Positions 1 through 11,899 are shown, counted from the first letter of the stretch. The stretch is DNA of 64,000 bases from Halichoerus grypus (GCF_964656455.1 NC_135717.1:143110308-143174307), one strand, 5' to 3'. A program made the numbers and translations. The notes: generated by a model not told the origin, from the letters alone.

Positions 1-264
1 TAAAGCAGATCTCTTAATATTCAAAACTATGTAGTCATAAAGTGTCTAGAAAATCTCTTAATGTGCTCTGGATATATTTTTAGTTACAAGAAATCATGTT
101 AAACATATGGAAGTAAACAGAAAACATTCCCAAACAAATTATCATTCCAAAGGAGACCAGAGCTCCATGTACTAGATATATAAGTGGCTTATGCGCAGCT
201 TACAAGCTTAGTCCATAATTCCTATCGTCAGTTGTGAAAGACAGCATTGAACATTTTCTCTTAG

Positions 265-515
265 AGCAGGATTTGGCAGCACTATTGACATTTGGATAAG
301 TCTTTGTTGTGGGAGGCTGTCCTGTGCATTGAAGGATGTCTAGCAGCATCCCTGATCTCTACCCACTAAATGTCAGCAGTAGCACCCCACTGGTAGAAAA
401 AAAATTATTAATTAAAAGAGAGAGAGAGTCTCCAGACATTGCCAAAAATTCCCTGGGGGGCAAAATCCCTACTCCCCACCCCCAGTTGAGGTCCACTGTC
501 TTCAAACATTTGTCA
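265..515 (-). mobile_element. MER20-like hAT-Charlie non-autonomous DNA transposon relic
   Basis: The text from 'gcactattgacatttgg' through 'ctgtcctgtgcattg', 'agcagcatccctgat' and 'tctccagacattgcc' to 'ctggggggcaaaatc' follows, on the minus strand, the mammalian MITE I remember as MER20 (about 220 bp). A short A-rich/GA-rich stretch at about 392-428 interrupts it. The family name is from memory; DNA-transposon relic status is the firmer part. A second copy in the same orientation sits at 63680-63885. Confidence 0.6.
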
Positions 516-535
516 TCTCAGTGATGCAGTTTGCA

Positions 536-1475
536 GTCATCTAATATTTCCATTATAAACCCCATATTTTTTTTTAAATGCCACTTTACATGTTAACACC
601 AAGAAACATGGAGAGAGGAAGTGGGGAAAAAGCAATGATTCTGTTCTTATATTTTGAAGACTTTTTATTCAAAACAGTCCCCTGCTGGATCTTTCATTTT
701 TGTATAGCTCTAACCACTTACAGGCAATATTGTTTCAGCCCAGTATAAAATATAGGTCTATTTAAGGAGAGTGTTTAGATTCTGTGGTAAAGTTAAGCCT
801 AACTCTATAACCACTGAAAATAATAAATTGTGGCAGAACATCAACTACCTTATATCAGCAGGTATACTGTTTATAATGAATGAATTTCTTAGAATGAAAC
901 AGTTGAGTAAAATTCTTGTAACATTCAGTTACTTCTTTGTAAAACATTTTCATAAGACTTGAAAAGTGTCTAAAATATTAACATCCTAATGATTAGCTTT
1001 ACCTAAATGTAAAAAGAAAGATTAGGTATTTTCAAACTTTATCTTCTGTCCCAAACTTGGGTATCTCACCAATTTCAGAAAACCTCAGTTTTCATGATTT
1101 CTTCATGGTCCATAGCATTTTGCCTTCTTTTGTCAATTGGTAATTACTTTTCTGCTTTTCTGTCTCTTTCCCCTGGCTTATACTGCATGTATACAAACAC
1201 ACAATTGCAAACACGCACATATCCTTTGGATTTTAAAAGCATCAGAATTGATATTATTTGCTAGACAAAGAATGAGCTGGATTATTTGTTTATAAGAAGA
1301 GAGAAAGAAAAGCTTATTTTCTAGAACTTGTTTGTTATATAATGAATACTGAAATAATTGAAATTAATTTCACATAAAGTAAAATAAAGACAATAAAACT
1401 GATGATTTGATGAGGATGCTGTAGTGTTGAATGGGTAGAGTTGAAAACTACTAACCTAAAACCTTAATGGAAGTA
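536..1475. other. Intronic sequence with no recognised element
   Basis: AT-rich non-coding DNA, presumably the intron upstream of the first visible METTL25 exon. The short open frames here have no recognisable protein signature. I see no gene or named repeat. Confidence 0.5.
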
Positions 1476-1491
1476 AGTAAAAGATAATTTA
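1476..1491 (+). repeat. Left target-site duplication of the RPL6/L1 composite
   Basis: 'agtaaaagataattta' recurs at 2653-2668 as 'agtaaaggataattta' (15/16 identical). A T7 run follows directly, which is the poly(A) tail of the minus-strand RPL6 copy. Confidence 0.75.
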
Positions 1492-2379
<888 letters not shown>

Positions 2380-2390
<11 letters not shown>

Positions 2391-2650
2391 GTAAAGGAGA
2401 AATGAAGGGGAGGAAATCGGAGGGGGCATGAACCATGAGAGACTGTGGACTCCAAGAAACAAACTGAGGGTTTTAGAGGGGAGGGGTGGTGGGGGGATAG
2501 GTTAGCCTGGTGATGGGTTTTAAGGAGGGCATGTACTGCATGGAGCACTGGGTGTTATACGAAAATAGTGAATCATGGATCACTACATCAGAAACTAATG
2601 ATGTATTGTATGGTGACTAACATAACATAATAAAATTGAATTTAAAAAAA
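2380..2650 (+). mobile_element. Carnivore L1 3' end, 5'-truncated, joined to the RPL6 retrocopy
   Basis: From about 2387 the + strand reads as the L1 3' UTR: 'aaccatgagagact', 'aaacaaactgaggg', 'gggtgttatacg', 'actaatgatgtattg', 'taacataacataat', then A7 at 2644-2650. The same text occurs on the minus strand in the L1 copies at 19852 and 41512, which confirms its identity and orientation. Only about 265 bp is present. Confidence 0.88.
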
Positions 2651-2652
2651 GC

Positions 2653-2668
2653 AGTAAAGGATAATTTA
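2653..2668 (+). repeat. Right target-site duplication of the RPL6/L1 composite
   Basis: 'agtaaaggataattta', 15/16 identical to 1476-1491, lies two bases after the L1 A-tail. No other duplication was noticed at the internal RPL6/L1 junction. Confidence 0.75.
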
Positions 2669-2759
2669 GAAAAATATTCTTAGATATGTTTCCAAAATGG
2701 AACAGCAAAAAGAAAACTTTTGAGACCAAAATGATTTAGTTATTCATCAACAAACACTT

Positions 2760-3270
2760 ATATTGAAAAATCTTCCATGTGTTAAGAACAGTATAAACTC
2801 TGGGGCTACAAAGATAATTAAGATATAACCCGTTTAGAAAGAAAACAAGTAATTATAATATAGCATGAACCTACAACAATAGACACATATATAAAATAGG
2901 ATGGAAGCATAGAGAAAGGAGCAACTCACTTTGCCTGTGAAGATTTCACAAAGGATATGTCATGCCTTAGTTTGGTCTTGAAGGAATGTGTAGGAGTTCA
3001 TCAAGCAGACAAGGTGGGCAAGTAGGGAGCAAGGAATTAATTGCCAGTGCTGGGGTGGGGTTGCTTGTGCAAAAACACACAGATATGAGAAACATGATTC
3101 TCAACTAAACACTGCTGGAGTACAAAGCCAGCAGGAAAAGCAGCAGTGAGAGATGAGGCTAAAGAAGTGGGCACATGTGGAGAGGCCAAGTAAACTGATC
3201 TTTGGATGTTAAATCAGAGATTTATCAGAGCTAAGAATAATCACCAGGTGGTTTAAATACAGGTGAGAGG
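2760..3270. repeat. Ancient dispersed mammalian repeat, family unresolved
   Basis: Phrases such as 'ggtcttgaaggaatgtgtaggagttc' (spread over 2973-2999) and the GA-rich 'gagatgaggctaaagaagtggg' are typical of a diverged mammal-wide repeat I recognise but cannot name. A related stretch lies at 26440-27050 and 27300-27640. Confidence 0.35.
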
Positions 3271-3734
3271 GCAGGAATTATTCCACGGGAAAGCCAACAA
3301 GGGTAGAGAGCTCATGACCTCTTCCATGTGGTAATATATCCATAAGTGATATAGATTGAATTCCTTTAACATTTGCATTATACCCATAAGTAAATTCTGG
3401 CTGCTTTTTGCAACCACCATGGTAATAATTGATTCACAGGAGAATCATCAAGGGATTAAAACCATTGGGTAAAACATTTGTGGGGGAACAGGATATTTAC
3501 ACAGACTCACAGTACCTCCCATAGATTGTTAATTCATTTCAAAAAGTAAATCAGCCTTCAAAGTTAGCATCACCAGTAATGAACAAACTGACATCATCTG
3601 CCTCATAATGCAATGCTTTGAAGAAGATATAGCATCACGTATGTAATATTCCTGCCCAAAATGCGTAACTTGAATCTACTCATGAGAAAACATCCAGGTA
3701 ACTGGCCTTTTCAAAATGTGTCAGTGTCAGATAA

Positions 3735-5055
3735 TGAAGGGAACCATCAACCATCAAGGAAAAGGCAACCTACAAGTGGGAGAAGATATTCACAAATGAT
3801 GTATCTAATAAGGGGTTAACATCAAAATATATAAAGAACTCATAAACGCAATATCAAAAAAAACCTAGCTGATTAAAAAATGGGCAGAGGACCTGAATAG
3901 ATATTTTTTTAGAGAAAACATACAGATGGTCAGCAGACATGAAATGATGCTCAACATCGCTAACCATCACTAATGCAAATTAAAACCACAACGAGATATC
4001 ACCTCATACCTGTTAGAGTGGCTGTTATCAAAAAGACAAGAAATAAAGAGTGTTGGCTAGGATGTGGAGAAAGGGAAGCCTTGTGCACTGTTGGTAGGAA
4101 TGCAAACTGGTGCAGTTACTATGGAAAACAATATGAGGTCCCTCAAAAAGTTAAAAATATGGGTGCCTGGGTGGCTAGGTTGGTTGTGTCTGACTCTTGG
4201 TTTTGACTCAGGTCATGATCTCATGGGTTGTGAGATCAAGCCCCAAGTTGGGCTCCGTGCTCAGTGGGGAGTCTGGTTGAAGATTCTCTCCTTCTGCCCC
4301 TCCCCCCACTCACACACAAGCACTCTCTCTCTCTCTAAAATAAATAAGTCTTAAAAAAAATTAAACATAGAACTACCATACAATCTAGCAATTCCACTTT
4401 TAGGTATTTATCTGGGAAAAAAAGGAAAATGAAAACACTAATTCAAAAAGACCTATGCACCCCTGTGTTCATCACAGCATTATTTATAGTAGCCAAGATG
4501 TAGAAGCACCTAAATGTTCATAAATAGATGAATGGAGAAAGAAGATACGGTATATATACACAATGGAATATTACTCAACCATTAAAGAGCATGAAATCTT
4601 GCCATTTGCAACATGCATGGACCTAGAGGGTATTATGAATTTAAGTGAAATAAGTGAAATAACTTTTAAGTGAAATAAGTCAGAGAAAGATAACACCATA
4701 TGATTTCACTTATATGTGGAATCTAAAAAAAAAAAAATGAGCAAACAAAACAGAAACAAGACTCAGATACAGAGAACAAATTGGTGGTTGCCAGAGGGAA
4801 AGGGAGCGGGAGGATGCAGAGAATAGTTGAAGGGAATTAGGTGGTACAGTTTTTCAGTTATAAAATATATAAACACAGGGATGTAATGTATAGCATAGGG
4901 AATATGGTCAATAATATAACAACTTCTTATGGTGATAGATGGTAACTAGACTTATTGTGGTGACCATTTTGTAATGTGTATAAATGTTAAATTACTGTGT
5001 TGTATACCTGAAACTAATAGCATATTGTATGTCAGTTCTTCAATTTAAAGAAATA
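3735..5055 (+). mobile_element. Old L1 ORF2 C-terminus and 3' UTR, 5'-truncated, carrying a SINE
   Basis: The + strand encodes a decayed L1 ORF2 C-terminal part; the frame near 3973-4160 gives MQIKTTTRYHLIPVRVAV and the WLGCGE-type motif. After the nested SINE at 4161-4360 it resumes with 'actaccatacaatctagc', 'tatgcacccctgtgttc', 'aatggaatattactcaac' and a 3' UTR ending near 'ctgaaactaatagcatattg'. Frameshifts and stops are frequent. It looks older than the carnivore L1 at 41.5 kb. Confidence 0.85.
4161..4360 (+). mobile_element. Carnivore tRNA-derived SINE (SINEC-type), nested in L1
   Basis: Head 'gggtgcctgggtggctagg', a B-box-like 'ggtcatgatctcat', a CT-rich segment, then 'aaataaataagtcttaaaaa'. 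Candidate duplication 'ttaaaaata' at 4151-4159 and 'ttaaacata' at 4361-4369. It interrupts the L1 ORF2 text, so it is younger than that L1. Confidence 0.9.
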
Positions 5056-5154
5056 TATCAATTTCATGAAAGACAAAGAAGAGTTGAACTGTTCCAGATT
5101 AATGTGATTAGAGATACTAATGCCCCATTCCAGATTGGATGCTTAAAGAAGGTG

Positions 5155-5345
5155 GGGGGGGGCACCTGGGTGGCTTAGTCGGTTAAGCATCTCCCTTTGG
5201 CTCAGGTCATGATCCGAGGGTCCTGGGACCGAGTCCTGCATCAGGCTCCCTGCTCTTTGGGGAGCCTGCTTCTCTCTCTGCCCCTCCCCCACCACACTTG
5301 TTCTCGCTCTCTCTCTCTCAAAAATAAAAATACTCTTAAAAATTA
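5155..5345 (+). mobile_element. Carnivore tRNA-derived SINE
   Basis: Reads 'ggcacctgggtggcttagtc', 'ggttaagcatctcc', 'ggtcatgatccgag', CT-rich repeats, then an A-rich end with 'aaaaataaaaatactc'. The G-run at the head makes the exact 5' end uncertain. Confidence 0.9.
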
Positions 5346-5473
5346 AATGTCTTTTTAAAAAGGGTGGGGGGCTATAAAAGGCATTGTTAGGACAAATGGT
5401 AAAATTTCGATATAGACTATATAATAGATAACAATATTTGATCAATGTTAAATTACTAAACTTGATTATTGCA

Positions 5474-5587
5474 GTTATGTAAGAGCATATCTTGTTCCTA
5501 GGATCTATTTGCTGAAGGATTTAGGGATGAGTTATGTAAGAGCATATCTTGTTCCTAGGATCTACTTGCTGAAGCATTTAGGGATGA
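5474..5587 (+). repeat. 57-bp tandem duplication
   Basis: 5474-5530 and 5531-5587 are direct copies with 55/57 identity, starting 'gttatgtaagagcatatctt' and ending 'tttagggatga'. No tail or element body is attached. Confidence 0.95.
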
Positions 5588-5835
5588 AGAGTCATGACAT
5601 TTGTAATTACTTTCAAATGGATCAGCAATAATAACAATAATAAAGATGGATGGATGGTTAAAATGAATGTAGCAAAATAGTAATGATAGGTGAATCTAAG
5701 TAGTGCATATATAAATGTTCATTGCACTTTCTGAAGCTTTAATTTTTTTAAAAAAAATTTGGAAACCTGAAACCACCAAACCCAAAGGAAGTGAACCTCA
5801 CACAAAGTAAAAGCAACAAAAGTTTTTGGAGAATT

Positions 5836-5903
5836 AAAAATACAGCCTGCATTAAAAAAAATAAATAAATAAATAAAAATAAATAAAAATACAGCCTGCA
5901 TTA
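5836..5903 (+). repeat. A-rich insert bounded by a 19-bp direct repeat (body-less retro-insertion candidate)
   Basis: 'aaaaatacagcctgcatta' occurs exactly at 5836-5854 and 5885-5903. The 30 bases between are only A and T in an (AAAT)n-like pattern, as in SINE tails. Confidence 0.8.
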
Positions 5904-6281
5904 ATATTGAGAAGGGTGGGAGCCAATTAGAGAAGATAAACCTCTTCTGGTAAGCGACAGAAATTGTTTCAGGTCTTTCTAGAGGCCTTTACTAGACGTT
6001 CTCCTCAGAGATACTGTGGCCCAGCCTAAGCCTGCCTATCAGTCTGATACAATAAGTGTACCTTTGTGCTGCCATAAACCTTGACACCCTGCTGACTTTG
6101 ATTCACCTGCCAAAGCTGCTGGCTACCAACTGTCAAAAGCCACATTTAGATTCCCTATCTACTAATCAAACATCCTTTTGCCTTATATAAAATATTAATC
6201 ATTGTCCACATTTTGTAATTATAATTCTACATTTTAGGAAAATAGTACAGCAAGCATGTAGAACATTAGTAGAGTTTATAT
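5904..6281. other. Intronic sequence with no recognised element
   Basis: Moderately GC-balanced non-coding DNA; no open frame, RNA gene or repeat family recognised. Confidence 0.4.
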
Positions 6282-6295
6282 TCAAACCATTTTTT

Positions 6296-6708
6296 CGTTT
6301 TCTTTTAAACATTTTATTTATGGGGTGCCTGGGTGTTTCAGTCGTTGAGCGTCTGCCTTTGGCTTAGGTCATGATCCCAGGGTCCTGGGATTGAGCCCCA
6401 AGTCGGGCTCCCTGCTCAGTGGGGAGCCTGCTTCTCCCTCTCCCACTCCCCCTGCTTGTGTTCCCTCTCTCGCTGTCTCTCTCTCTCTGTCAAATAAATA
6501 AATAAAATCTTTAAAAAAATAAATAAAGATTTTATTTATTTGAGAAAGAGTGAGGGTGAGCACGAGCAGGGGGGCGGGGCAGAGGGAGAGGTGAGAAGCA
6601 GACTCCCTGCTGAGCAGAGAGCCTGATGCAGGGCTCAATCCCAGGACCCTGGGATTGTGACCTAAGCTGAAGACAGAAGCCTAACCCACTGAGCCACCTA
6701 GGTGCTCC
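6296..6708 (-). mobile_element. Minus-strand carnivore SINE split by a second SINE
   Basis: The body lies at 6525-6708 ('tttatttatttgagaaagag' ... 'gtgacctaagctga' ... 'actgagccacctaggtg') and its tail remnant at 6296-6321. Outer duplication: 'tcaaaccatttttt' at 6282-6295 and 'tcagaccatctttt' at 6709-6722 (12/14). The + strand SINE at 6322-6524 sits within its tail. Confidence 0.85.
6322..6524 (+). mobile_element. Carnivore SINE inserted in the tail of an opposite SINE
   Basis: Starts 'ggggtgcctgggtgtttcag', contains 'ggtcatgatcccagggtcc', a CT-rich region and an 'aaataaataaataaaatc' tail. Its duplication is 'aaacattttatttat' (6307-6321) and 'aaagattttatttat' (6525-6539), 14/15. This places it after the minus-strand SINE. 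Confidence 0.92.
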
Positions 6709-6722
6709 TCAGACCATCTTTT

Positions 6723-7910
6723 CTAATGCTTCTTTATAAAAAGGTGCTCCACATTAGAATTTATACCTTAATGAACTTGATTTTTTTCCTATTGGAAAAT
6801 AGCAGTGTAGGATCCCATTTTAATAATGCTTTTTTTAAGTGTCATAGCAGACCATCTCTTTACTATTGGTTTATAGATTGTAATAGTCAAAAACACCATG
6901 GATGTAAAACTTCTTGTATAATGATTTTGTGTGCCAAGTTCTTCCAGTTCAGGAAGGAAGGAAGGAAGCAAGGAAGAAAAAAGTTCAGAACAAAATTAAT
7001 TGGAAGGTTATCCTGAACTTTCAGTGAACCTTGGGAGGAAAAAAAAAATCACAGGACAGTGATTTGGAGATCACTTTTCTGGGAACTATGTAGTAAATTA
7101 TTCCCCTTTCCAGAAACTCATTAGTTCTGATCTCCCCTACCAGGATCTGAGAGCTCTGAAGAGTTTATTTTATTGCAATAATGTAATTTGTATATTTTGT
7201 ATCTAGCAGAACAGGTTGATGTATGTGACAAGACTCTATGATTTTAACTGAGTACTTTGTTCAAGTGCTTGAGCAGCTCTTTAGGAAACTTTTGGTCCTA
7301 TGTATAGGCACATGTGCAGTTCCTTTTATGCAGTCAAGTAAGTACTAAAGAGTTACGGGAGCTTTAAAGAGAGTCCTGTTTGGAAATCAGAAAGTGCATG
7401 AGCTTTTTCCAAGTGCAAATCCAGACATGTTATGGGACCTCAGAAGTCTAACCAGGGCAGCAGTCGGATTTGTCCAGAACACTGCTCAAATCCTTGCCTT
7501 TGCTTCTGGTACCCTGATTTCATCACTGCCTTCCAACACAGCTTCATCTTCAGGCTTTAAATTTCTAGTTTTCCCCTTTGTTCAGTATTGAGTGCTTTTT
7601 TCCCCCCCTCTCATGAGCTAGAGATCCAGTATGTTTTTAGATTCTCAGCAGAGTTCTGATTCTTAATGATAAAACCCTAATCCTTACCTATTATGCCTTC
7701 TAATTTATCTCAGTTAAGCCTCATTACTTCAGAATGTGGCCTCGAATCCCCCAACAGCTGCAGTTGAATTACCTATAGTATCTCAGGAATGTCCCATGAT
7801 TTCTTGGTCGTACCTCAGTAACAGTAAAGAACTCTGTACTAAACCCCACTCCCTACTTTTAATGCACATACTAGCCATCCACATTCTAGATACCCAAGCC
7901 CTATCTATCT
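6723..7910. other. Intronic sequence with a short GGAA microsatellite
   Basis: No gene or named repeat was recognised. A (GGAA)n-like run lies at about 6952-6978. Short open frames on either strand show no protein family signature. Confidence 0.4.
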
Positions 7911-7911
7911 T

Positions 7912-8400
7912 TTTTCTTAATTTTTTTATTTGAGTAAAGTTGACACACAGTGTTCTATTACTCTCAGGTATACAGTGTAGCAGTTCCATTTCTTTATACG
8001 GTTATGCTGTGCTCGCAAGTGTAGCTACCATCTGTCACTGTACAGCACTATTACAGTACCGTTGACTACATCCTGTATGCTGTTCCTTTTATTCCAGTGA
8101 CTTCTTCATGCCATAACTGGAAACCTGTATCTCCCACTCCCCTTTACCCATTTTGCCCATCCCCCCTCCAGTCTAGAAACCATCAGTTTGTTCTCTGTAT
8201 TTTATAGGTCTGATTCTGCTTTTTGTTTGTTTATTCATTTGTGTTTTTTTAGATTGCACATATGAGTAAAATCACATCGTATTTTTCTTTCTCAGTCTGA
8301 CTTATTTCACTTAGTATGATACCCTCTGGATCTATCTATGTTGTCATAAATCTCTATGTCAAATCACATCATTAAAGAACTATATTCCACTATTTACAAC
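7912..8400 (-). mobile_element. Old L1 3' end (minus strand)
   Basis: Minus-strand L1 3' text: 'ttatttgagtaaagttgaca', 'ggtatacagtgtagcag', 'gactacatcctgtatgctg', 'tttcacttagtatgatac', 'ttgtcataaatctc'. It is strongly diverged and has no coding capacity. Confidence 0.8.
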
Positions 8401-8479
8401 CCCATGCCTATAGTAATTCATCCCTGTAGGGATGCATTATCAGAGTTATGATTAAATTGTTTGCTTTTATTACGGTTTT

Positions 8480-9526
8480 AAGAAGGAAGATACGTGGTCA
8501 TTTGATTGCAAGAAATAAAGATTTACTCAGGTTTTCTAATTAATTTGTGGGAGGCTAGTCCAGGAATACATATACTTATAAGAAAGACTGAGATCTCTTG
8601 GCTTCACAAAAACCAAGAAAGTGATGTACAGTGTAGTCTCCTCAGAATGTATTTTGTTAATGAGAGCTCTGAACCAGCAGCTATTTCACTCTTTGTTCTA
8701 GATACTTTTTCTCTCCAGATTCTTGCTTATCGATGAGTTGTTTATTCATGACTCTGCTTCCCATCTGCAGCAAACTTTGTATATAGCTTTTATCACTTCC
8801 CCTCTCTGCACAGCACCGCCCCCCCGACCCAGAAAAAGAGGATCTAGTTGATTCATTTGATCGCTTTCACAGCTATTTGGATAGAATTTTTGTAAACAAA
8901 TACCCTAAATCAAATAAGGTGAGAGAGGTAGAAAAGGGGAAACTACCTGCAGGAGGATTTTTACATAAGTTGCAGCCTAGGGTTCTTTCCCCAAGCAGTG
9001 ATTGGGCAGAAACACAATAAAATAGGGCTTAGGTTTTAGAGACATTCAGAGTCTTAATGTATTTGGTATGAGGATATTTTTGGACATTCAGTAAAGACAA
9101 TATTTCAAAGCTTTTTCATATCTAGGTTCTGTTATATAACAATCTACGTAATAATTCAATTTTTCATGATAGGACAATCTCCTCCAAAGAACACTCAACT
9201 TATTTGTTTTTTTTGCCTTAGCTATCAGGAGGCGCGAATGTACATTTATGCTTGATTCCAGCAGCTGTCCTTAGCTAGGGGACTAGGTATCATGTTTTTC
9301 TCCTTTGAATTGTACACCTTTGAGAGTTTATCCTTTCTTTAATGGCCCTACTATTGATATGTTTTTATTCATCATATTATAAACCACCTCAAATTATCCT
9401 TGAAAATGAGCATACTGTTAATAATAAAGTGTCCTGTAACTTATGATGTATAGATTTGTAGCAATTACATTTGGGAAAAGAACAAAACAAGAGTTAACAA
9501 TTATACTTTTAAATTGAGATCAAAAG
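8480..9526. other. Intronic sequence with no recognised element
   Basis: AT-rich non-coding DNA. The open frame at 8506-8736 has no recognisable motif. Confidence 0.4.
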
Positions 9527-9600
9527 CAATATTATATGTAAAAACCACACCTAATAACATTGTCAATATTATATGTAAAAACCACACGTAATAACATTTT
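9527..9600 (+). repeat. 37-bp tandem duplication
   Basis: 9527-9563 and 9564-9600 both read 'caatattatatgtaaaaacc' followed by 'acacctaataacat' or 'acacgtaataacat'. They differ at two positions. Confidence 0.9.
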
Positions 9601-9624
9601 AATGAAAAGTACACAAGAACCAGT

Positions 9625-9677
9625 GAATCAAAGCTGGACACTGTAGACTGATACACTGTTGTTAGCTAAAGTCCATA
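9625..9677 (+). repeat. Left arm of a 53-bp inverted repeat
   Basis: Starts 'gaatcaaagctggacactgt'. Its reverse complement is found at 10218-10270 with two mismatches. Confidence 0.92.
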
Positions 9678-10217
9678 TTTTATTCAGAATTCCTTAGTTT
9701 TTACATAATGTCTTTTTAGTTCCACAATCCTATCCAGGATATCACACTGCATTTAGTCCTATTGGTTGTGATGGTTTCTCAGACTTACCTTATTTTTGAT
9801 GACCTTGAGAGTTTTGAGGAGTACTGGTCAGACATTTTGTAGAATATTCCTTCACTTGGATTTGCAGATGTTTTCCTCATAATTGGACTGGGGCTAAGGG
9901 TTTTTGAGAGGAAGACCACAGAAATAGAGTGCCATGTTCCTGACGTATCAAGGGTATCTATTTTTTTTTCCAAAGCTTTTATTTATTTATTTGTCAGAGA
10001 GAGAGATGACAAGCAGGGGGCTCCGGCAGTCAGGGGGAGAAGCGGGCTCCCCGCTAAGCAAGGAGCCTGATGGGGGACTCGATCCCAGGACCCTGGGATT
10101 ATGACCTGAGCCGAAGGCAGACACTTAACCAACTGAGCCACCCAGGCATCCCTCAAGGGTATCTATTAATATAACTTATCATCATTGATGTTGACAGTGA
10201 TTACCTGGCTGAGATAG
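9672..10217. mobile_element. Old L1 (L1M-type) 3' region fragment between inverted-repeat arms
   Basis: Phrases 'cagaattccttagtttttac', 'tatccaggatatcacactg', 'gaggagtactggtcagac', 'attggactggggctaaggg' and 'gaggaagaccacagaa' are the familiar old L1 3' region. A second piece of the same family is at 39455-39725. A SINE interrupts it at 9963-10152. Confidence 0.65.
9963..10152 (-). mobile_element. Carnivore SINE (minus strand)
   Basis: Minus-strand SINE body: 'tttatttatttatttgtcag', 'tatgacctgagccgaagg', 'ccaactgagccacccagg'. A 15-bp exact duplication 'tcaagggtatctatt' flanks it at 9948-9962 and 10153-10167. Confidence 0.95.
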
Positions 10218-10270
10218 TATGGACTTTAGCTAACAACAGTCTATCAGTCTACAGTGTCCAGCTTTGGTTC
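10218..10270 (-). repeat. Right arm of a 53-bp inverted repeat
   Basis: 'tatggactttagctaacaac' ... 'gtccagctttggttc' is the reverse complement of 9625-9677 at 51/53 positions. Confidence 0.92.
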
Positions 10271-11899
10271 GCTTAAACAACAGACTTCCATTATTCTTTA
10301 GAATCACAAAAAACTAACAAATAGAAACCAAAACACAAACTCCTTCTTTGACAAAATCAGAAAGCATGTTGAATCTCAAATCATGTGTATTATGAAGCAC
10401 AATGAAGGTAAAGAGGAATGCAGAAAGATACCAAGAGAAAATTTCCAGGGTTACAGATCCCCGGCAAAACCAACAGAACACAGTTCTCTAAAGTGGAATA
10501 TGCTGAGGAGCCAAATCAACCATTCCTAGTTTGGAACAAATGCAATTGGTGACCAGGGTAGTGCTTCCCAATTTGGCATAAAAAAGAAACAAAGACTATT
10601 GGAAAACCCATGGAATCACATTGAAAAACAATGTTTACGGGAAGCAATGTGCTGGTGGAGCAGGATTAAAAAAAGATTATGAGTTCTGAGTTGTCCTGTA
10701 ACTGCTGATCTCAGGTGGCAGGAGAGAAGTAAAGACTAAATAAAGACTATAATTCAAGCACACACACAATTTTGTAAGATGCGAATTTTTGCTGGCTTGA
10801 AGTTCAGGCCTGGATCCAGTCTAATATACGTTACTGCAAAAATTTGGTTCAGGAGGTACTCATTTGATTGAAAGATGGGCAAAATTTTAAAGAGGGTTGG
10901 GGAAGGAGGTGTAATCTGCTTGGATTCTATACCAAGGGAGAAATCTTTCCTGGAAGCCTGCACTAGAAATGAATGAGACAAAAACCTCACTTTTCACTGA
11001 TACCTTTTTGTACTTTCTAAGTTCAAAAGAAATTTAGTGCAGTAAGAAAAAGAATAAGGGCTTTGAAAAAAATAATAAAGTAATTTAGGCATTTGCAAAA
11101 AAATCTGAATACAAATCCTTTCAGATTTTTTACTCCTTTTTATCCAGTCTTTCATTTGCTTTCACCGTATGTAATTAGCAGTTTCTTCTGATGGCTTTCC
11201 TTTGTCAAGCCTTTCACAAAAGCATCCAATTTATAGAAAAAACTTCTTCTTTTGCATTAATATTTTATTAGTTATGTAATATTTACTTATATCAAGTTTA
11301 GAAACGAATACAATCGACTCAGTAAACATAAAGTTCTGCTGGTGTGAACAGAAGCATATGTGTTGTAAAAAGCAGCCTGCAAACCACAAGTGTTCAGTGT
11401 ACTATAGGCATCCTATGTTTTTGAAAAAAATAAGAAAGTAATGCTTGTTGATGGATTTGTTAAGTGGATGTTAGAGGAAATTACCTTAAATATGAACATA
11501 TGTCCTTATTGTGTTCTTGTTGCCTTTGAAAATTATTCTCTAGGACATATAGATACATCATTTTAAATCTTAATTTTACTCAAAAAAAAATGTTTATTGA
11601 GCTCCTATGTACTACACGCATAGAAACAAGTGAAAGTAAATATTTCATCTACTGGCTGAAATTAAACAATATCAGTAGGATGTTACTGCTGGTTTTATTT
11701 ATGATACGCTAAATAAACTAGGTACAGAAGATATTAACGAAAGAACTTATATTGACTTGTTTCATGCATATCCTTAGAGTTCTTTAGACACTGAAGTTTG
11801 TTTTAAATTGTTACGTTGATTTTACTTTAAGGTATATTTGGTAAAGAAAAACTTTTTTTTAACTGTTGTTAAATTTCTTGTTGTTGTTTTATCTTGAAG
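10271..11899. other. METTL25 intron, last part before the first visible exon
   Basis: No element was recognised in most of this stretch. A T-rich tract runs into the acceptor 'ttgttttatcttgaag' at 11884-11899, just before the exon at 11900. Confidence 0.5.
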
